This document shows positions 53,642 through 63,313 of a stretch of 64,000 nt of DNA, one piece after another. How positions within the stretch are numbered: position 1 is the first letter of the stretch; every line of letters begins with the position of its first letter. The stretch is from Anaerolineales bacterium. GTDB taxonomy: Bacteria > Chloroflexota > Anaerolineae > Anaerolineales > Villigracilaceae. The notes under the pieces are model-generated. The model searched no databases. It saw nothing but the letters and a program-made list of their open reading frames with translations, and was not told the DNA's origin. The DNA lies in NCBI GenBank assembly GCA_020851785.1, contig JADZCC010000076.1, positions 1 to 64,000 of the forward strand, given 5' to 3'. Made by a program: the position numbers and the translations under genes.

Positions 53642-53675
53642 CGAAGCTCAACTTTATTCAGGAGCAGAAAAGAAG

Positions 53676-55526
53676 ATGGTAGAAAGAAGTAGTCTGGATT
53701 ACAAGCACGGCAACATTAATTCCTCCGGCGGTTTTCGTGTTTTTTTGATTTCCCTTTTGGCGGCCTTGATTGGGCTTTTGGCTGGTTTTGTGGCCTATGG
53801 GCTGTATTCGTTAATTTCGATTATTACCAACCTGGTTTTCTTTCAACGTTATGGCATTACCCTCCCAAACCTGGACGCGAATCCGCTGGGTGGTTGGATC
53901 ATCGTTGTTCCGGTCATCGGCGGACTGATCGTCGGCGTGATGGCCAAATATGGCTCGCCGAAGATTAAGGGGCATGGCATCCCTGAGGCCATGGAAGCGG
54001 TGCTGACGAATCGCAGTCGCATTCAGCCGCGCGTGGCCATCCTCAAGCCGATTTCAGCGGCCATCGCCATCGGCACGGGCGGCCCGTTTGGCGCCGAAGG
54101 CCCAATCATTCAAACTGGCGGCGCGCTCGGCTCGTTGATCGGTCAACTGCTCCACACCACCGCATCCGAACGTAAGGTCTTATTGGCCTGCGGGGCGGCG
54201 GCGGGCATGGCGGCCACGTTTAGCACGCCAATTGCGGCCGTAATTTTGGCGATTGAACTTTTATTGTTTGAATTCAAGTCGCGTTCGTTCATCCCTCTGG
54301 TGATTGCCAGCACGCTGGCCACCACCGTCCACCTGTGGCTGATGGGCACGGGCCCGATGTTCACAGTTGGCGCGGTGGATTTTGGCATTCCCAACGCTTT
54401 GCCGTATTACATCGTCCTCGGCGTGGTCTGCGGAATTGCGGGCGTTGGCTTTAGCAATATCCTGTATTGGGTCGAAGATTTATTTGAACATCTACCCTTT
54501 GACTCCATGTGGTACCCGGCCGTGGGCGCGTTGGGGCTGGGAATCATCGGCTACTTCTTCCCCCGCGTCATCGGCGTAGGCTACGACACCATCTCCGACA
54601 TTTTGAACGCCCGCCTGGCGTTGAACGTGTTATTCGCCATTATGATCTTCAAAAGCCTGGCGTTGGTCATTTCGCTTGGCTCCGGCACTTCGGGCGGTTT
54701 GCTGGCCCCCATGTTCATGTCTGGCGCGGCGTTGGGCGGCGCGTTTGCGCTGATCGTCAATCAGATCATTCCCAGCGCGCACCTTTCCCCGGCCGCGTGC
54801 GCGTTGGTCGGCATGGCCGCGGTCTTCGGCTCGGCGGCCCGCGCCACGTTTACGTTAATCATCTTTGCGTTTGAAATCACGCGCGACTATAATTCCATTT
54901 TGCCGTTAATGTTGGTTTGCGTGCTGGCCGATGGCGTTTCGCTCTTGTTGATGCGCAACTCGATTATGACCGAGAAATTGGCGCGGCGCGGTTTGCACAT
55001 GCACTTTGATTACGAACCGGATATTTTGCAACAAACCAAAGTGGGCGAGGTGATGGACACGAAACCCAAAGCCATCCCGGCCACGATGACCGTTCAAGAG
55101 ATCGCCAACCACGTCACGCGCGGCGATGCAGAATACGCCCATCATCAGGCCTTCCCGATTTTGAACGAACAGGGCTTGGCGGGAATCATCACCTGGGGCG
55201 ATATTGTCAAAGCGCTGGCTGAAGATGCGAATGCGGAAAAAACCGTGCTGGAAGCGGGCAACTACGAACCAGTCGTCACCTACCCCGACGAATTGTTATA
55301 TGACGCGGTGGGCAAAATGTTACGCAACGACGTTGGGCGCCTGCCGGTGGTAGATCGTCAATCCCCCTTAACCTTGGTGGGCTACCTTGGCCGCTCCGCA
55401 ATCATGGAAGCCCGTTTGGGTCGCCTGCATGAGGAGCAAGTCCGCGAGGCGGGCTGGCTGAAACCCACAAATATTTTGAACCGCAAACCCCGCGTGGCGG
55501 AACAAGAAAATCAGCCGGAAGAATAA
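53676..55526 (+). CDS. CLC-family anion channel/transporter with C-terminal CBS domains
   Basis: KGHGIPEAMEAV, GTGGPFGAEGPIIQTGGALGS, GSGTSGGLLAPMFMSGAALGGAFA; CBS pair after TM domain. Confidence 0.9.
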   Translation: MVERSSLDYKHGNINSSGGFRVFLISLLAALIGLLAGFVAYGLYSLISIITNLVFFQRYGITLPNLDANPLGGWIIVVPVIGGLIVGVMAKYGSPKIKGHGIPEAMEAVLTNRSRIQPRVAILKPISAAIAIGTGGPFGAEGPIIQTGGALGSLIGQLLHTTASERKVLLACGAAAGMAATFSTPIAAVILAIELLLFEFKSRSFIPLVIASTLATTVHLWLMGTGPMFTVGAVDFGIPNALPYYIVLGVVCGIAGVGFSNILYWVEDLFEHLPFDSMWYPAVGALGLGIIGYFFPRVIGVGYDTISDILNARLALNVLFAIMIFKSLALVISLGSGTSGGLLAPMFMSGAALGGAFALIVNQIIPSAHLSPAACALVGMAAVFGSAARATFTLIIFAFEITRDYNSILPLMLVCVLADGVSLLLMRNSIMTEKLARRGLHMHFDYEPDILQQTKVGEVMDTKPKAIPATMTVQEIANHVTRGDAEYAHHQAFPILNEQGLAGIITWGDIVKALAEDANAEKTVLEAGNYEPVVTYPDELLYDAVGKMLRNDVGRLPVVDRQSPLTLVGYLGRSAIMEARLGRLHEEQVREAGWLKPTNILNRKPRVAEQENQPEE

Positions 55527-55543
55527 ATCTGGAAATGGAAGCA

Positions 55544-55573
55544 AACGTCCCGAAGGTTCTCCTTCGGGACGTT
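55544..55573. terminator. Bidirectional terminator AACGTCCCGAAGG-TTCT-CCTTCGGGACGTT
   Basis: Perfect 13-bp stem between convergent genes. Confidence 0.85.
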
Positions 55574-55591
55574 GATTGAATCCGAGATTCG

Positions 55592-56173
55592 TTATTTCTT
55601 TATCCCCTTTAAATAAATATCGGTAATTTCCTGAATCGTTTTATTGGGAACTGGTTTTTCGCCGGTATGCGTCGGATAAAAATAGGGATACATCATCCCC
55701 AGCAAAGCCCAAGTGGCCACCTCCACTTGCAGGCCGCGAAACTCTCCCGCGTCCATGCCCGCCCGCAAAATGGACTGAATCTTCCCGACAAATTTATCCT
55801 GATAATTTTTTCCAAAGGTCTTGCGCGAAGTTGGGCTGAGGTGAACGATTTCCTGACTGGCCAGGCGAATCGTGGCGCGTTGTTCCGCCGGTTGAGATAA
55901 GACATACGCGACAAATTTGCGGATCTGCTCCGCGCTCGAGCCTGTTTCAGCGACGATTTGGTTAATCCCCGCTTCGATCTCTTCTAAATGCGCCTGCAAG
56001 ATGGCCAGGAACAACTGCTCTTTATCTTTGAAGTGATAATACAGCGCCGCCTTGGAAACGCCGAGTTCGTCTGAAATTTCGCGCATGGCCAAACCGTAAT
56101 AGCCCTTATTGATGAAGAGACGTTTGGCGATGCGTAAAATTTGTTCTGAAAGTCCGGGCTCTGAGTTGTTCAT
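55592..56173 (-). CDS. TetR/AcrR-family regulator
   Basis: RILRIAKRLFINKGYYGLAMREISDELGVSKAALYYHFKDKEQLFLAIL. Confidence 0.9.
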   Translation of the reverse strand: MNNSEPGLSEQILRIAKRLFINKGYYGLAMREISDELGVSKAALYYHFKDKEQLFLAILQAHLEEIEAGINQIVAETGSSAEQIRKFVAYVLSQPAEQRATIRLASQEIVHLSPTSRKTFGKNYQDKFVGKIQSILRAGMDAGEFRGLQVEVATWALLGMMYPYFYPTHTGEKPVPNKTIQEITDIYLKGIKK

Positions 56174-56204
56174 AGGCTGATTGTAACGCGTCCTCTCAAG
56201 CGCT

Positions 56205-56663
56205 TCACCACAGATAGGGTTTCGTCACCATGAGGAAGACGATTAGCACGGCCACCAACGTAACCGCCGCTTCGATCCACCCGGCCCGCCGCGCCGTTTG
56301 GAGATATTCGCTTCCATCCACGCCTTCTTCCTGGGCAAGACGAATCTGTTTGCGAAAGACCGGCGCGTACACTTTAATGCCGAGGAAGACGATCACAAAA
56401 TACAGGATCAACGAAGTCAAAATCCAGGGCGTGGTGATGGGAAACCCGGCGATGAAGACCATGGACAGGCCGGTGATTAATAACATGAGGTAGGCCGGGT
56501 TTGCCAGACGGCGATCTAAAAAGCGGATGGCGTTCAGCGCGAAGAGGTTGGCTTCGCGCTTGCCGCCCGCGCTGAGCAGTAACATGCGATACGTTAAATT
56601 ACTGCCCACCGCCACAATCGCCGAGAGGACGTGAATCCATTTGAGGACAACATACCATGACAT
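56205..56663 (-). CDS. DUF2269-family membrane protein
   Basis: VVLKWIHVLSAIVAVGSNLTYRM; four TM. Confidence 0.7.
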   Translation of the reverse strand: MSWYVVLKWIHVLSAIVAVGSNLTYRMLLLSAGGKREANLFALNAIRFLDRRLANPAYLMLLITGLSMVFIAGFPITTPWILTSLILYFVIVFLGIKVYAPVFRKQIRLAQEEGVDGSEYLQTARRAGWIEAAVTLVAVLIVFLMVTKPYLW

Positions 56664-56802
56664 TATTTTTTCCTTGAGCCGATTTTTTCTAACTACCCGA
56701 CACTTTTCTTTTGGGACGCGGATATTTCTAAGCCTTCAATTGAAAAAGGTGTTTTTTTTTCGCCTCTTATACTTGAAGAGTTTAATAATCAGGTGAGGGC
56801 TC

Positions 56803-58218
56803 TCAATCATGCCCTGTTGAAATTGCAGGTTTTAGATGAAGCGCCTGCGCCAACTCCTGCTGATGGTTTTTTAACCCAAAAGCCAGAAGCGCCAATAGAA
56901 TCGCCAGAATGCCAATCGTCAGGTAGGCCGCGCTGTAGCCGCCCACGCCGCCGCCCGCCGAGGCCGCAATCGCCCCGACCAACGCGCTACTGATTAATTG
57001 TCCCACGCTGGTAAAAACGGCGATGGCGCCTTGGGCTGAAGTCCTTTCGGATTCCGGCGCTTCGTTGAGCATGATGTAGCGCACCGGCGCGCCCAGCAGG
57101 GCGGAAAGCCCCAAGCCGATGATGGCTCCGGCGACGATGAACATCCATAACGCTGAATTAAAAAAGCCGAAGAAAAGCGAACCGAGCGCCAGCAAAATTG
57201 TCCCCGCCACGACGACCGTTTTAGAGCCGAGTTTATCCAGTAGTTTGCCTGAAAGCGGCGAGCCCACGGCCAGCGTCAACACCACCGGCATGAGCAGGTA
57301 ACTGGACGTGTGTTTATCCACCACGCCGGGCATGGCGGCCACCGCCAAAGCGGGGATGAAGACCATGCTCACTTCGCCAATCCCTGCGCCCGCCGAAAGC
57401 GCGCTGGCCAACACAGACTGGCGGCTTTTGAATAAAGCTAAATTTAAAATTGGGTCAGCAGATTTTTGTTCGATGGCCACGAAGACGAAGAGCAGGACGA
57501 TGGCCAACGCGAGAAAAGGCGCCACGTTCAGCGAAAACAAACTGCCGATAAAGTTGGCCGTATCAATTTGGTTTAACCCATAAGCGAAAGCGGAAAGGAA
57601 AACACCAAGCGTCAACATGCCCGCCCAGTCAAATGCGCCGCGCGCCGCAGTTGAACTGGCGGGGAGCAATTTCCAGGCCATCAGCGCCACGATGAATGCG
57701 ATGGGCAGGTTGATGAGGAAGAGCCATTCCCAGGTAGTGACGCTGAGGATGATTCCGCCGAGGATCGGCCCGATGAGGAAGGCCAGCCCAAAGACCGCGC
57801 CGATTAGGCCCAGCGCGCCGCCTCTTTTTTCAGGCGGAAAAGTATCGCCAATCACCGCGCTGGCCACGGGGAAGATGCCGCCCGCGCCAAAGCCTTGCAG
57901 GGCGCGCCCGATTAACAACGCCGAAAATAAGTTGGCAGGCGCGAGCGCCACCATCAGCGAGCCCAGCCCAAAGAGGGCCACGTCCAGCACGTAGATTAAA
58001 CGGCGGCCGAATAAATCTGAAAGCTTTGCCATCAGCGGCGTGCCGATTAAATTAAACAACACGTAAATCGTAAACGTCCACGTCAGGGCGCGGTCGCCCA
58101 CGCCAAAAAAAGATTGAATGGGGGGCAGGGCGGGGGCCACAATCGCAATGTCCAGTGCGCCCATTAAAACCCCTAGAAAGAGGACCAGTAAAATTTGATT
58201 GCGCGTTTTGTCGTTCAT
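56803..58218 (-). CDS. MFS multidrug efflux transporter (DHA2-like)
   Basis: LGALDIAIVAPALPPIQ, WTFTIYVLFNLIGTPLMAKLSDLFGRR. Confidence 0.9.
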   Translation of the reverse strand: MNDKTRNQILLVLFLGVLMGALDIAIVAPALPPIQSFFGVGDRALTWTFTIYVLFNLIGTPLMAKLSDLFGRRLIYVLDVALFGLGSLMVALAPANLFSALLIGRALQGFGAGGIFPVASAVIGDTFPPEKRGGALGLIGAVFGLAFLIGPILGGIILSVTTWEWLFLINLPIAFIVALMAWKLLPASSTAARGAFDWAGMLTLGVFLSAFAYGLNQIDTANFIGSLFSLNVAPFLALAIVLLFVFVAIEQKSADPILNLALFKSRQSVLASALSAGAGIGEVSMVFIPALAVAAMPGVVDKHTSSYLLMPVVLTLAVGSPLSGKLLDKLGSKTVVVAGTILLALGSLFFGFFNSALWMFIVAGAIIGLGLSALLGAPVRYIMLNEAPESERTSAQGAIAVFTSVGQLISSALVGAIAASAGGGVGGYSAAYLTIGILAILLALLAFGLKNHQQELAQALHLKPAISTGHD

Positions 58219-58241
58219 GGAAACTCCTTTATAGCGAACTT

Positions 58242-58259
58242 ACTTACCGCTCGGTAAGT
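58242..58259. promoter_or_regulatory. TetR-type operator candidate ACTTACCG-CT-CGGTAAGT
   Basis: Perfect 8-bp arms 24 bp upstream of MFS start. Confidence 0.75.
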
Positions 58260-58454
58260 TGAATATAGCAGGGTGCGGAGAATTTGTCAAGTGCGCTTAA
58301 CTATTTTTCAAAATAGAGGTCTGGACAATAAGATATAATATTTATAATAAAAATCATAAATATTGTGGTATGATTGTTTTATACAATTTAACGCGCTTTA
58401 TCGTTTCCAAATTGTAAATAACCTCACGACAAAAAACTTAAAGGACAAAACAAC

Positions 58455-60746
58455 ATGACACTTGCGGCAAACCTCGGTTATCCGCGCCTCGGCGCGAAGC
58501 GTGAATTGAAATGGGCTTTGGAAAGCTACTGGGCGGGAAAAACCAAAGCGGCGGATTTATTGCAGACCGCCAAAGCCTTGCGACTGGAGCATTGGAAACT
58601 GCAACAAACGGCGGGCATTGACGTGATTCCCTCGAACGATTTTTCGCTGTACGATCACGTGCTGGATACAACCATGATGATCGGCGCGATTCCTGCGCGC
58701 TACGCCAAACTTGAAAAGCCCACCGACCTGGATTTGTATTTTGCGATGGCGCGCGGAACGCAACAAGGCGCCACGAACTTTGCCGCGATGGAAATGACCA
58801 AATGGTTCGACACCAACTATCATTACATCGTCCCTGAAATTGAAAAGGATCAAACCTATCGTTTGGCTTCCGCCAAAGTGGTGGATGAATTCAACGAAGC
58901 GCAAGCCGCCGGGATTCACACCCGCCCGGTCCTGCTCGGGCCGGTATCCTATCTGCTGTTAAGTAAATCCACCTCCACTGACGGCGTTCCGCTGAACACG
59001 CTGGCAAAGTTGATTCCCGTGTATGTGGAAGTCTTGCAACGCCTGGCCGCCGCGGGCGCAGACTGGGTGCAAATGGACGAACCCTGCCTCGCGTTGGATT
59101 TGGACGAAGCCGCGCGCAAAGCGTATGCGGATGCCTACAATCAATTGGGGCAGGTGGCCAACCTCCGCTTGCTGGTAGCAACGTATTTCGGTGGGCTGGA
59201 AGATAACTTGGAGCTGGCGGTGGGTTTGCCCGTTTATGGCTTGCATGTGGATTTAGTTCGCGCGCCGCAACAACTGGATCATGTGTTGGCGCAATTGCCT
59301 GCCGAAAAAACGCTCTCGTTGGGCGTGGTGGATGGGCGCAACGTTTGGCGCACGGATTTGGATGCGGCTCTGCAAAAAGTTCAAACGGCGGTGATAGCGC
59401 TGGGCGCGGAGCGCGTGCAGATTGCGCCGAGTTGTTCGCTGACTTTCAGCCCGCAAGATTTGGATTTGGAAACGAAGCTGGATGACGAGTTGAAATCCTG
59501 GCTGGCGTTTGCGCGCCAAAAACTGGATGAGTTGGCGCTCCTCAAAAAAGCTGTCAGCGGGGGAGTGGAATCGGCGGCTGAGTCGTTCAAGGTCAGCCGG
59601 GCCGCGTTACAAAGTCGCCGCGAGTCGTTGCGGACGCATAATCCGCAAGTGCGCCAGCGTCTCGAAGCGGTGAGCGACTCCATGTTGAATCGCGCGCATG
59701 ATTTTGAAACGCGGAAAAGCGCGCAGGCGCAAAAACTGGGTTTGCCGCCTTTGCCGACCACAACGATTGGCTCGTTCCCACAAACGCCCGAAGTGCGCGC
59801 GCAACGCTCCGCAAAAAATAAAGGTTCGCTGACGCAGGCGCAGTATGATGAATTTTTGAAAACGGAAATTGCGCGCACAATTCAAAAGCAGGAAGAACTT
59901 GGCTTGGACGTGTTGGTGCATGGCGAATTTGAACGCACAGACATGGTGGAGTATTTTGGCGAGCGGATGACGGGCATTGCTTTTACGCAAAACGGCTGGG
60001 TGCAAAGTTATGGCTCGCGCGCGGTGCGCCCGCCGATTATTTTTGGCGACGTAGCCCGCCCCGAACCGATGACGGTGGACTGGTCGGCGTACGCGCAGTC
60101 GCTGACGAAGAAACCGGTCAAGGGGATGTTGACGGGGCCGGTCACAATTTTGGAATGGTCGTTCGTGCGCGACGATCAGCCGCGCGCGCTGACTTGTCGT
60201 CAACTGGCGCTGGCGATTCGCGATGAAGTCTTGGATCTGGAACGCGCGGGGATTGGCATCATCCAAATTGACGAACCCGCTTTCCGCGAAGGCTTTCCTT
60301 TGCGCAAAGCTGAACAAAACGATTATTTGCAATGGGCGATTGAATCTTTCAAACTTTCCGCCAGCGGCGTGCAGGATGAAACGCAAATTCATACGCACAT
60401 GTGCTATGCGGAGTTTGACCACATCATCGAAGCGATTGGACGCATGGACGCGGACGTGATTTCCATCGAAGCCTCGCGCTCGAAGATGGAATTGCTCGAC
60501 GCGTTCAAACAATATCAATATCCGGGCGAGATTGGGCCGGGCATTTATGATATTCATTCGCCGAACATCCCCGCGCAAGCCGAGATGGAAGATTTGTTGG
60601 CAAAAGCCGCGCAGGTCGTGCCCAACGATCGGCTGTGGGTGAATCCTGATTGCGGCTTGAAGACCCGCCAATGGGAACAGGTTCTCCCCGCGTTAACGAA
60701 CATGGTCAACGCCGCGCAAGCGGTGCGTCAACAGTTGAAGGTATAA
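58455..60746 (+). CDS. metE: Cobalamin-independent methionine synthase
   Basis: LGYPRLGAKRELKWALESYW; TTTIGSFPQTPEVR; HTHMCYAEFDHIIEAI; VNPDCGLKTR. Confidence 0.97.
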   Translation: MTLAANLGYPRLGAKRELKWALESYWAGKTKAADLLQTAKALRLEHWKLQQTAGIDVIPSNDFSLYDHVLDTTMMIGAIPARYAKLEKPTDLDLYFAMARGTQQGATNFAAMEMTKWFDTNYHYIVPEIEKDQTYRLASAKVVDEFNEAQAAGIHTRPVLLGPVSYLLLSKSTSTDGVPLNTLAKLIPVYVEVLQRLAAAGADWVQMDEPCLALDLDEAARKAYADAYNQLGQVANLRLLVATYFGGLEDNLELAVGLPVYGLHVDLVRAPQQLDHVLAQLPAEKTLSLGVVDGRNVWRTDLDAALQKVQTAVIALGAERVQIAPSCSLTFSPQDLDLETKLDDELKSWLAFARQKLDELALLKKAVSGGVESAAESFKVSRAALQSRRESLRTHNPQVRQRLEAVSDSMLNRAHDFETRKSAQAQKLGLPPLPTTTIGSFPQTPEVRAQRSAKNKGSLTQAQYDEFLKTEIARTIQKQEELGLDVLVHGEFERTDMVEYFGERMTGIAFTQNGWVQSYGSRAVRPPIIFGDVARPEPMTVDWSAYAQSLTKKPVKGMLTGPVTILEWSFVRDDQPRALTCRQLALAIRDEVLDLERAGIGIIQIDEPAFREGFPLRKAEQNDYLQWAIESFKLSASGVQDETQIHTHMCYAEFDHIIEAIGRMDADVISIEASRSKMELLDAFKQYQYPGEIGPGIYDIHSPNIPAQAEMEDLLAKAAQVVPNDRLWVNPDCGLKTRQWEQVLPALTNMVNAAQAVRQQLKV

Positions 60747-60810
60747 AAAGCGGCGCTCGCTACATCCACAATGATAGGTTTTGAAAATATTCTTTTGTGA
60801 GGAGCGGAAC

Positions 60811-61992
60811 ATGAAAACTTATAAATACCTGATTGTTGGAAGCGGCATGACCGCCGACGCGGCGGTGCGCGGCATTCGTGAACTGGATGCGGACGGCTCG
60901 ATTGGCATGATCGGCGCCGAAGCGGATAAACCGTATGCGCGTCCGCCGCTTTCCAAAGGGTTGTGGAAAGGCCGTCCAATTGAAAAGGTTTGGCGCGGCA
61001 CGGAAACCTTCAAGGTGGATTTTCACCTGGGGCGCAAAGCCGTTGAACTTAACACCGCCACGCAACGCGTGAAGGACGATCAGGGCGAAGAATACGCCTA
61101 CGAAAAATTATTGCTCGCCACGGGCGGAGACCCCATTCGTCTGCCGTTTGGCGAAGACCACATCATTTATTATCGCACGCTGGCAGATTATCAACGCCTG
61201 CGCGCGCTCACGGAGCAAGGTCAGCGCTTTTTGGTGATTGGCGCAGGCTTCATCGGCTCGGAAATTGCGGCGGCGTTGAACATGCAAAACAAGCAGGTGA
61301 CGATGGTCTTTTTAGACAAGACGCTGGGCGAAAGAATCTTTCCGCCCGAAGTTGCGCAGTTTTTGAGCGAGGCCTATCAAAAGAAAGGCGTGGAACTGAT
61401 CCCGGCCGATGCGGTGGAAAAGTTTGAGAAAACCGGAACCAGCTTCAAGGTCCAATTGCGAAGCGGAAAGACGCTGGAAGTGGATGGCGTGGTGGCCGGG
61501 TTGGGAGTCCGCCCGAATATCGAACTGGCTAAATCTGCAAATTTGAAAGTTGAAAATGGAATCGTGGTGGACGATCACCTGCGCGCTTCGGCTTCAAACG
61601 TGTATGCGGCGGGCGACGTGGCGATGTTTCCGCACCCGGCTTTGGGAAAATTGATGCGCGTGGAGCATGAAGATAACGCGCTTCAAACGGGCAAGCAGGC
61701 CGGGCGTAACATGGCCGGCGCGGATGAGGCTTATCAACATACGCCTTACTTTTATTCGGATTTGTTTGAATATGGGTATGAAGCGGTGGGGGAGTTGAGC
61801 GGCAAGTTTGAGACGGTAACGGATTGGCAGGAGCCGTTTCAAAAGGGCGTGATTTATTATCTGGATGGCGGGCGCGTGCGCGGCGTGTTGTTGTGGAATG
61901 TGTGGGGCAAAGTGAAAGAAGCCGCGGCGCTGATTGCCGAAGCGGGCCCGTTCAAAGCGGAAGAGTTGAAAGGCAAAATTAAGTTTGAGTGA
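60811..61992 (+). CDS. FAD-dependent pyridine nucleotide-disulfide/ferredoxin reductase-type oxidoreductase
   Basis: YLIVGSGMTADAAVRGIRE; LVIGAGFIGSEIAAALN; VYAAGDVAMF. Confidence 0.85.
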   Translation: MKTYKYLIVGSGMTADAAVRGIRELDADGSIGMIGAEADKPYARPPLSKGLWKGRPIEKVWRGTETFKVDFHLGRKAVELNTATQRVKDDQGEEYAYEKLLLATGGDPIRLPFGEDHIIYYRTLADYQRLRALTEQGQRFLVIGAGFIGSEIAAALNMQNKQVTMVFLDKTLGERIFPPEVAQFLSEAYQKKGVELIPADAVEKFEKTGTSFKVQLRSGKTLEVDGVVAGLGVRPNIELAKSANLKVENGIVVDDHLRASASNVYAAGDVAMFPHPALGKLMRVEHEDNALQTGKQAGRNMAGADEAYQHTPYFYSDLFEYGYEAVGELSGKFETVTDWQEPFQKGVIYYLDGGRVRGVLLWNVWGKVKEAAALIAEAGPFKAEELKGKIKFE

Positions 61993-62000
61993 GCAAAACC

Positions 62001-62684
62001 ATGACTGAAAATAACCTCCCCGAAATTTGGCAATGGGCGGAATATTACTGCCCGTGGTGTTATGTTGCCGCCGTGCGCCTGCATAAAATTGCGCCTGAAT
62101 ATGCAGGGCGCGTCCGTGTGGTGGAACGGGCTTTTCCGTTGGAAGTCTATGGCGGAGGTCCGCCCGACCGCCGCGAATTAGAATTGGAAATTTGGCTCGC
62201 CGCGTTACAAGAACCCGCCGCAACCTTCAAACCGTTCAGCGACGATTTTCCCACCACCACGCTCCCCGCCTTTGATGCGGCTTGGTGCGCGTTTCAACAA
62301 GGCGAATCTGTTGGACGGGATTTCGATCTGCGGATTCGCCGCGCGTTCTTCGCCGAAGGGCGCAACATCGGCAAGCGCGAAGTGATGTTCGACCTCGCGC
62401 GCGAAGCGAATTTGGATATGGATGACTTCACGCGCCGCTTCAACAGCGACGAACCGCGCGCCGCCGTTTTAGCGGAAGGTAAACTGGGCAAAGAAAAATT
62501 CGGCGTGCGCGGAACGCCCACCGCCATGTTGAACGATGGGACAAAGTTGATTTACAAAATGTCGTATCCGAAAATTCAGGATTACAAAATTGTTTCGATT
62601 GGCAAACTGCCCTGTTGCGGCGAAGGATGTTACCAAGCCACGCGTGAAATGTTTGAAAAAGCGCTCGCGCATGAAAACGGATAG
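62001..62684 (+). CDS. DsbA-family (FrnE-like) thioredoxin-fold oxidoreductase
   Basis: EYYCPWCYVAAVRLHK CPWC active site; GVRGTPTAML cis-Pro region; C-terminal CCGEGC. Confidence 0.8.
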   Translation: MTENNLPEIWQWAEYYCPWCYVAAVRLHKIAPEYAGRVRVVERAFPLEVYGGGPPDRRELELEIWLAALQEPAATFKPFSDDFPTTTLPAFDAAWCAFQQGESVGRDFDLRIRRAFFAEGRNIGKREVMFDLAREANLDMDDFTRRFNSDEPRAAVLAEGKLGKEKFGVRGTPTAMLNDGTKLIYKMSYPKIQDYKIVSIGKLPCCGEGCYQATREMFEKALAHENG

Positions 62685-62689
62685 GAAAC

Positions 62690-62815
62690 GAATAAACGGA
62701 TGAATCTTTTTATCCGCTTCTCCGTTTCCCACCCGCTACGAATATAATGAAAATGGAAAAGCGCATCAGAAACGACCCTCATCCGCTTATCCGCTTCAAT
62801 CCGCTAAAACAAGGA
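62690..62815. repeat. Degenerate GGATAAGCGGAT-type inverted repeat region
   Basis: TTTATCCGCTTCTCCGTTTCCCACCCGCTACGAAT and TCATCCGCTTATCCGCTTCAATCCGCT. Confidence 0.5.
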
Positions 62816-62821
62816 GAAAAT

Positions 62822-63304
62822 ATGGAACCACGATTAAATTATTCCAAGGTTGCGCCCGAAGGTGTGGAAGGTCTGAGCAAACTCGAAGGCTACGTTCGTA
62901 AATCAGGCCTGGAACATAGCCTGCTCGAACTCGTCAAAATGCGCGCCTCGCAGATCAACGGTTGCGCGTATTGTCTTGATATGCACTCAAAAGACGCGCG
63001 CACCAACGGCGAAAGCGAACAGCGCCTCTACGGACTCAGCGCCTGGCACGAAGCCCCGTTTTACACTGACCGCGAACGCGCCGCCCTCGCCTGGACCGAA
63101 GCCGTGACGCTCGTGAGCGAAAGCCATGTGCCAGACGAAGTCTACGCCGAAGCCCGCAAGCATTTCAGCGAAAAAGAACTCGTGGATTTGACGTATGGCA
63201 TCATCGCCATCAATTCCTGGAATCGACTCGCAGTCAGCTTCCGCTCGCTGGCGGGGACGTATGAACCCGAACATCCTGCCGTGAAGAAAGTCGCGCCAAA
63301 ATAG
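62822..63304 (+). CDS. AhpD/carboxymuconolactone decarboxylase-family protein
   Basis: LVKMRASQINGCAYCLDMHSKDAR. Confidence 0.9.
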   Translation: MEPRLNYSKVAPEGVEGLSKLEGYVRKSGLEHSLLELVKMRASQINGCAYCLDMHSKDARTNGESEQRLYGLSAWHEAPFYTDRERAALAWTEAVTLVSESHVPDEVYAEARKHFSEKELVDLTYGIIAINSWNRLAVSFRSLAGTYEPEHPAVKKVAPK

Positions 63305-63313
63305 AGGCTTGAT

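Noticed and set aside
58262-58454. Cobalamin or SAM riboswitch before metE
   Set aside because: Leader is short and AT-rich and I could not recognise the conserved core motifs; needs a covariance search.
59607-60671. 354-aa - strand ORF opposite metE
   Set aside because: Shadow ORF of metE; no domain features.
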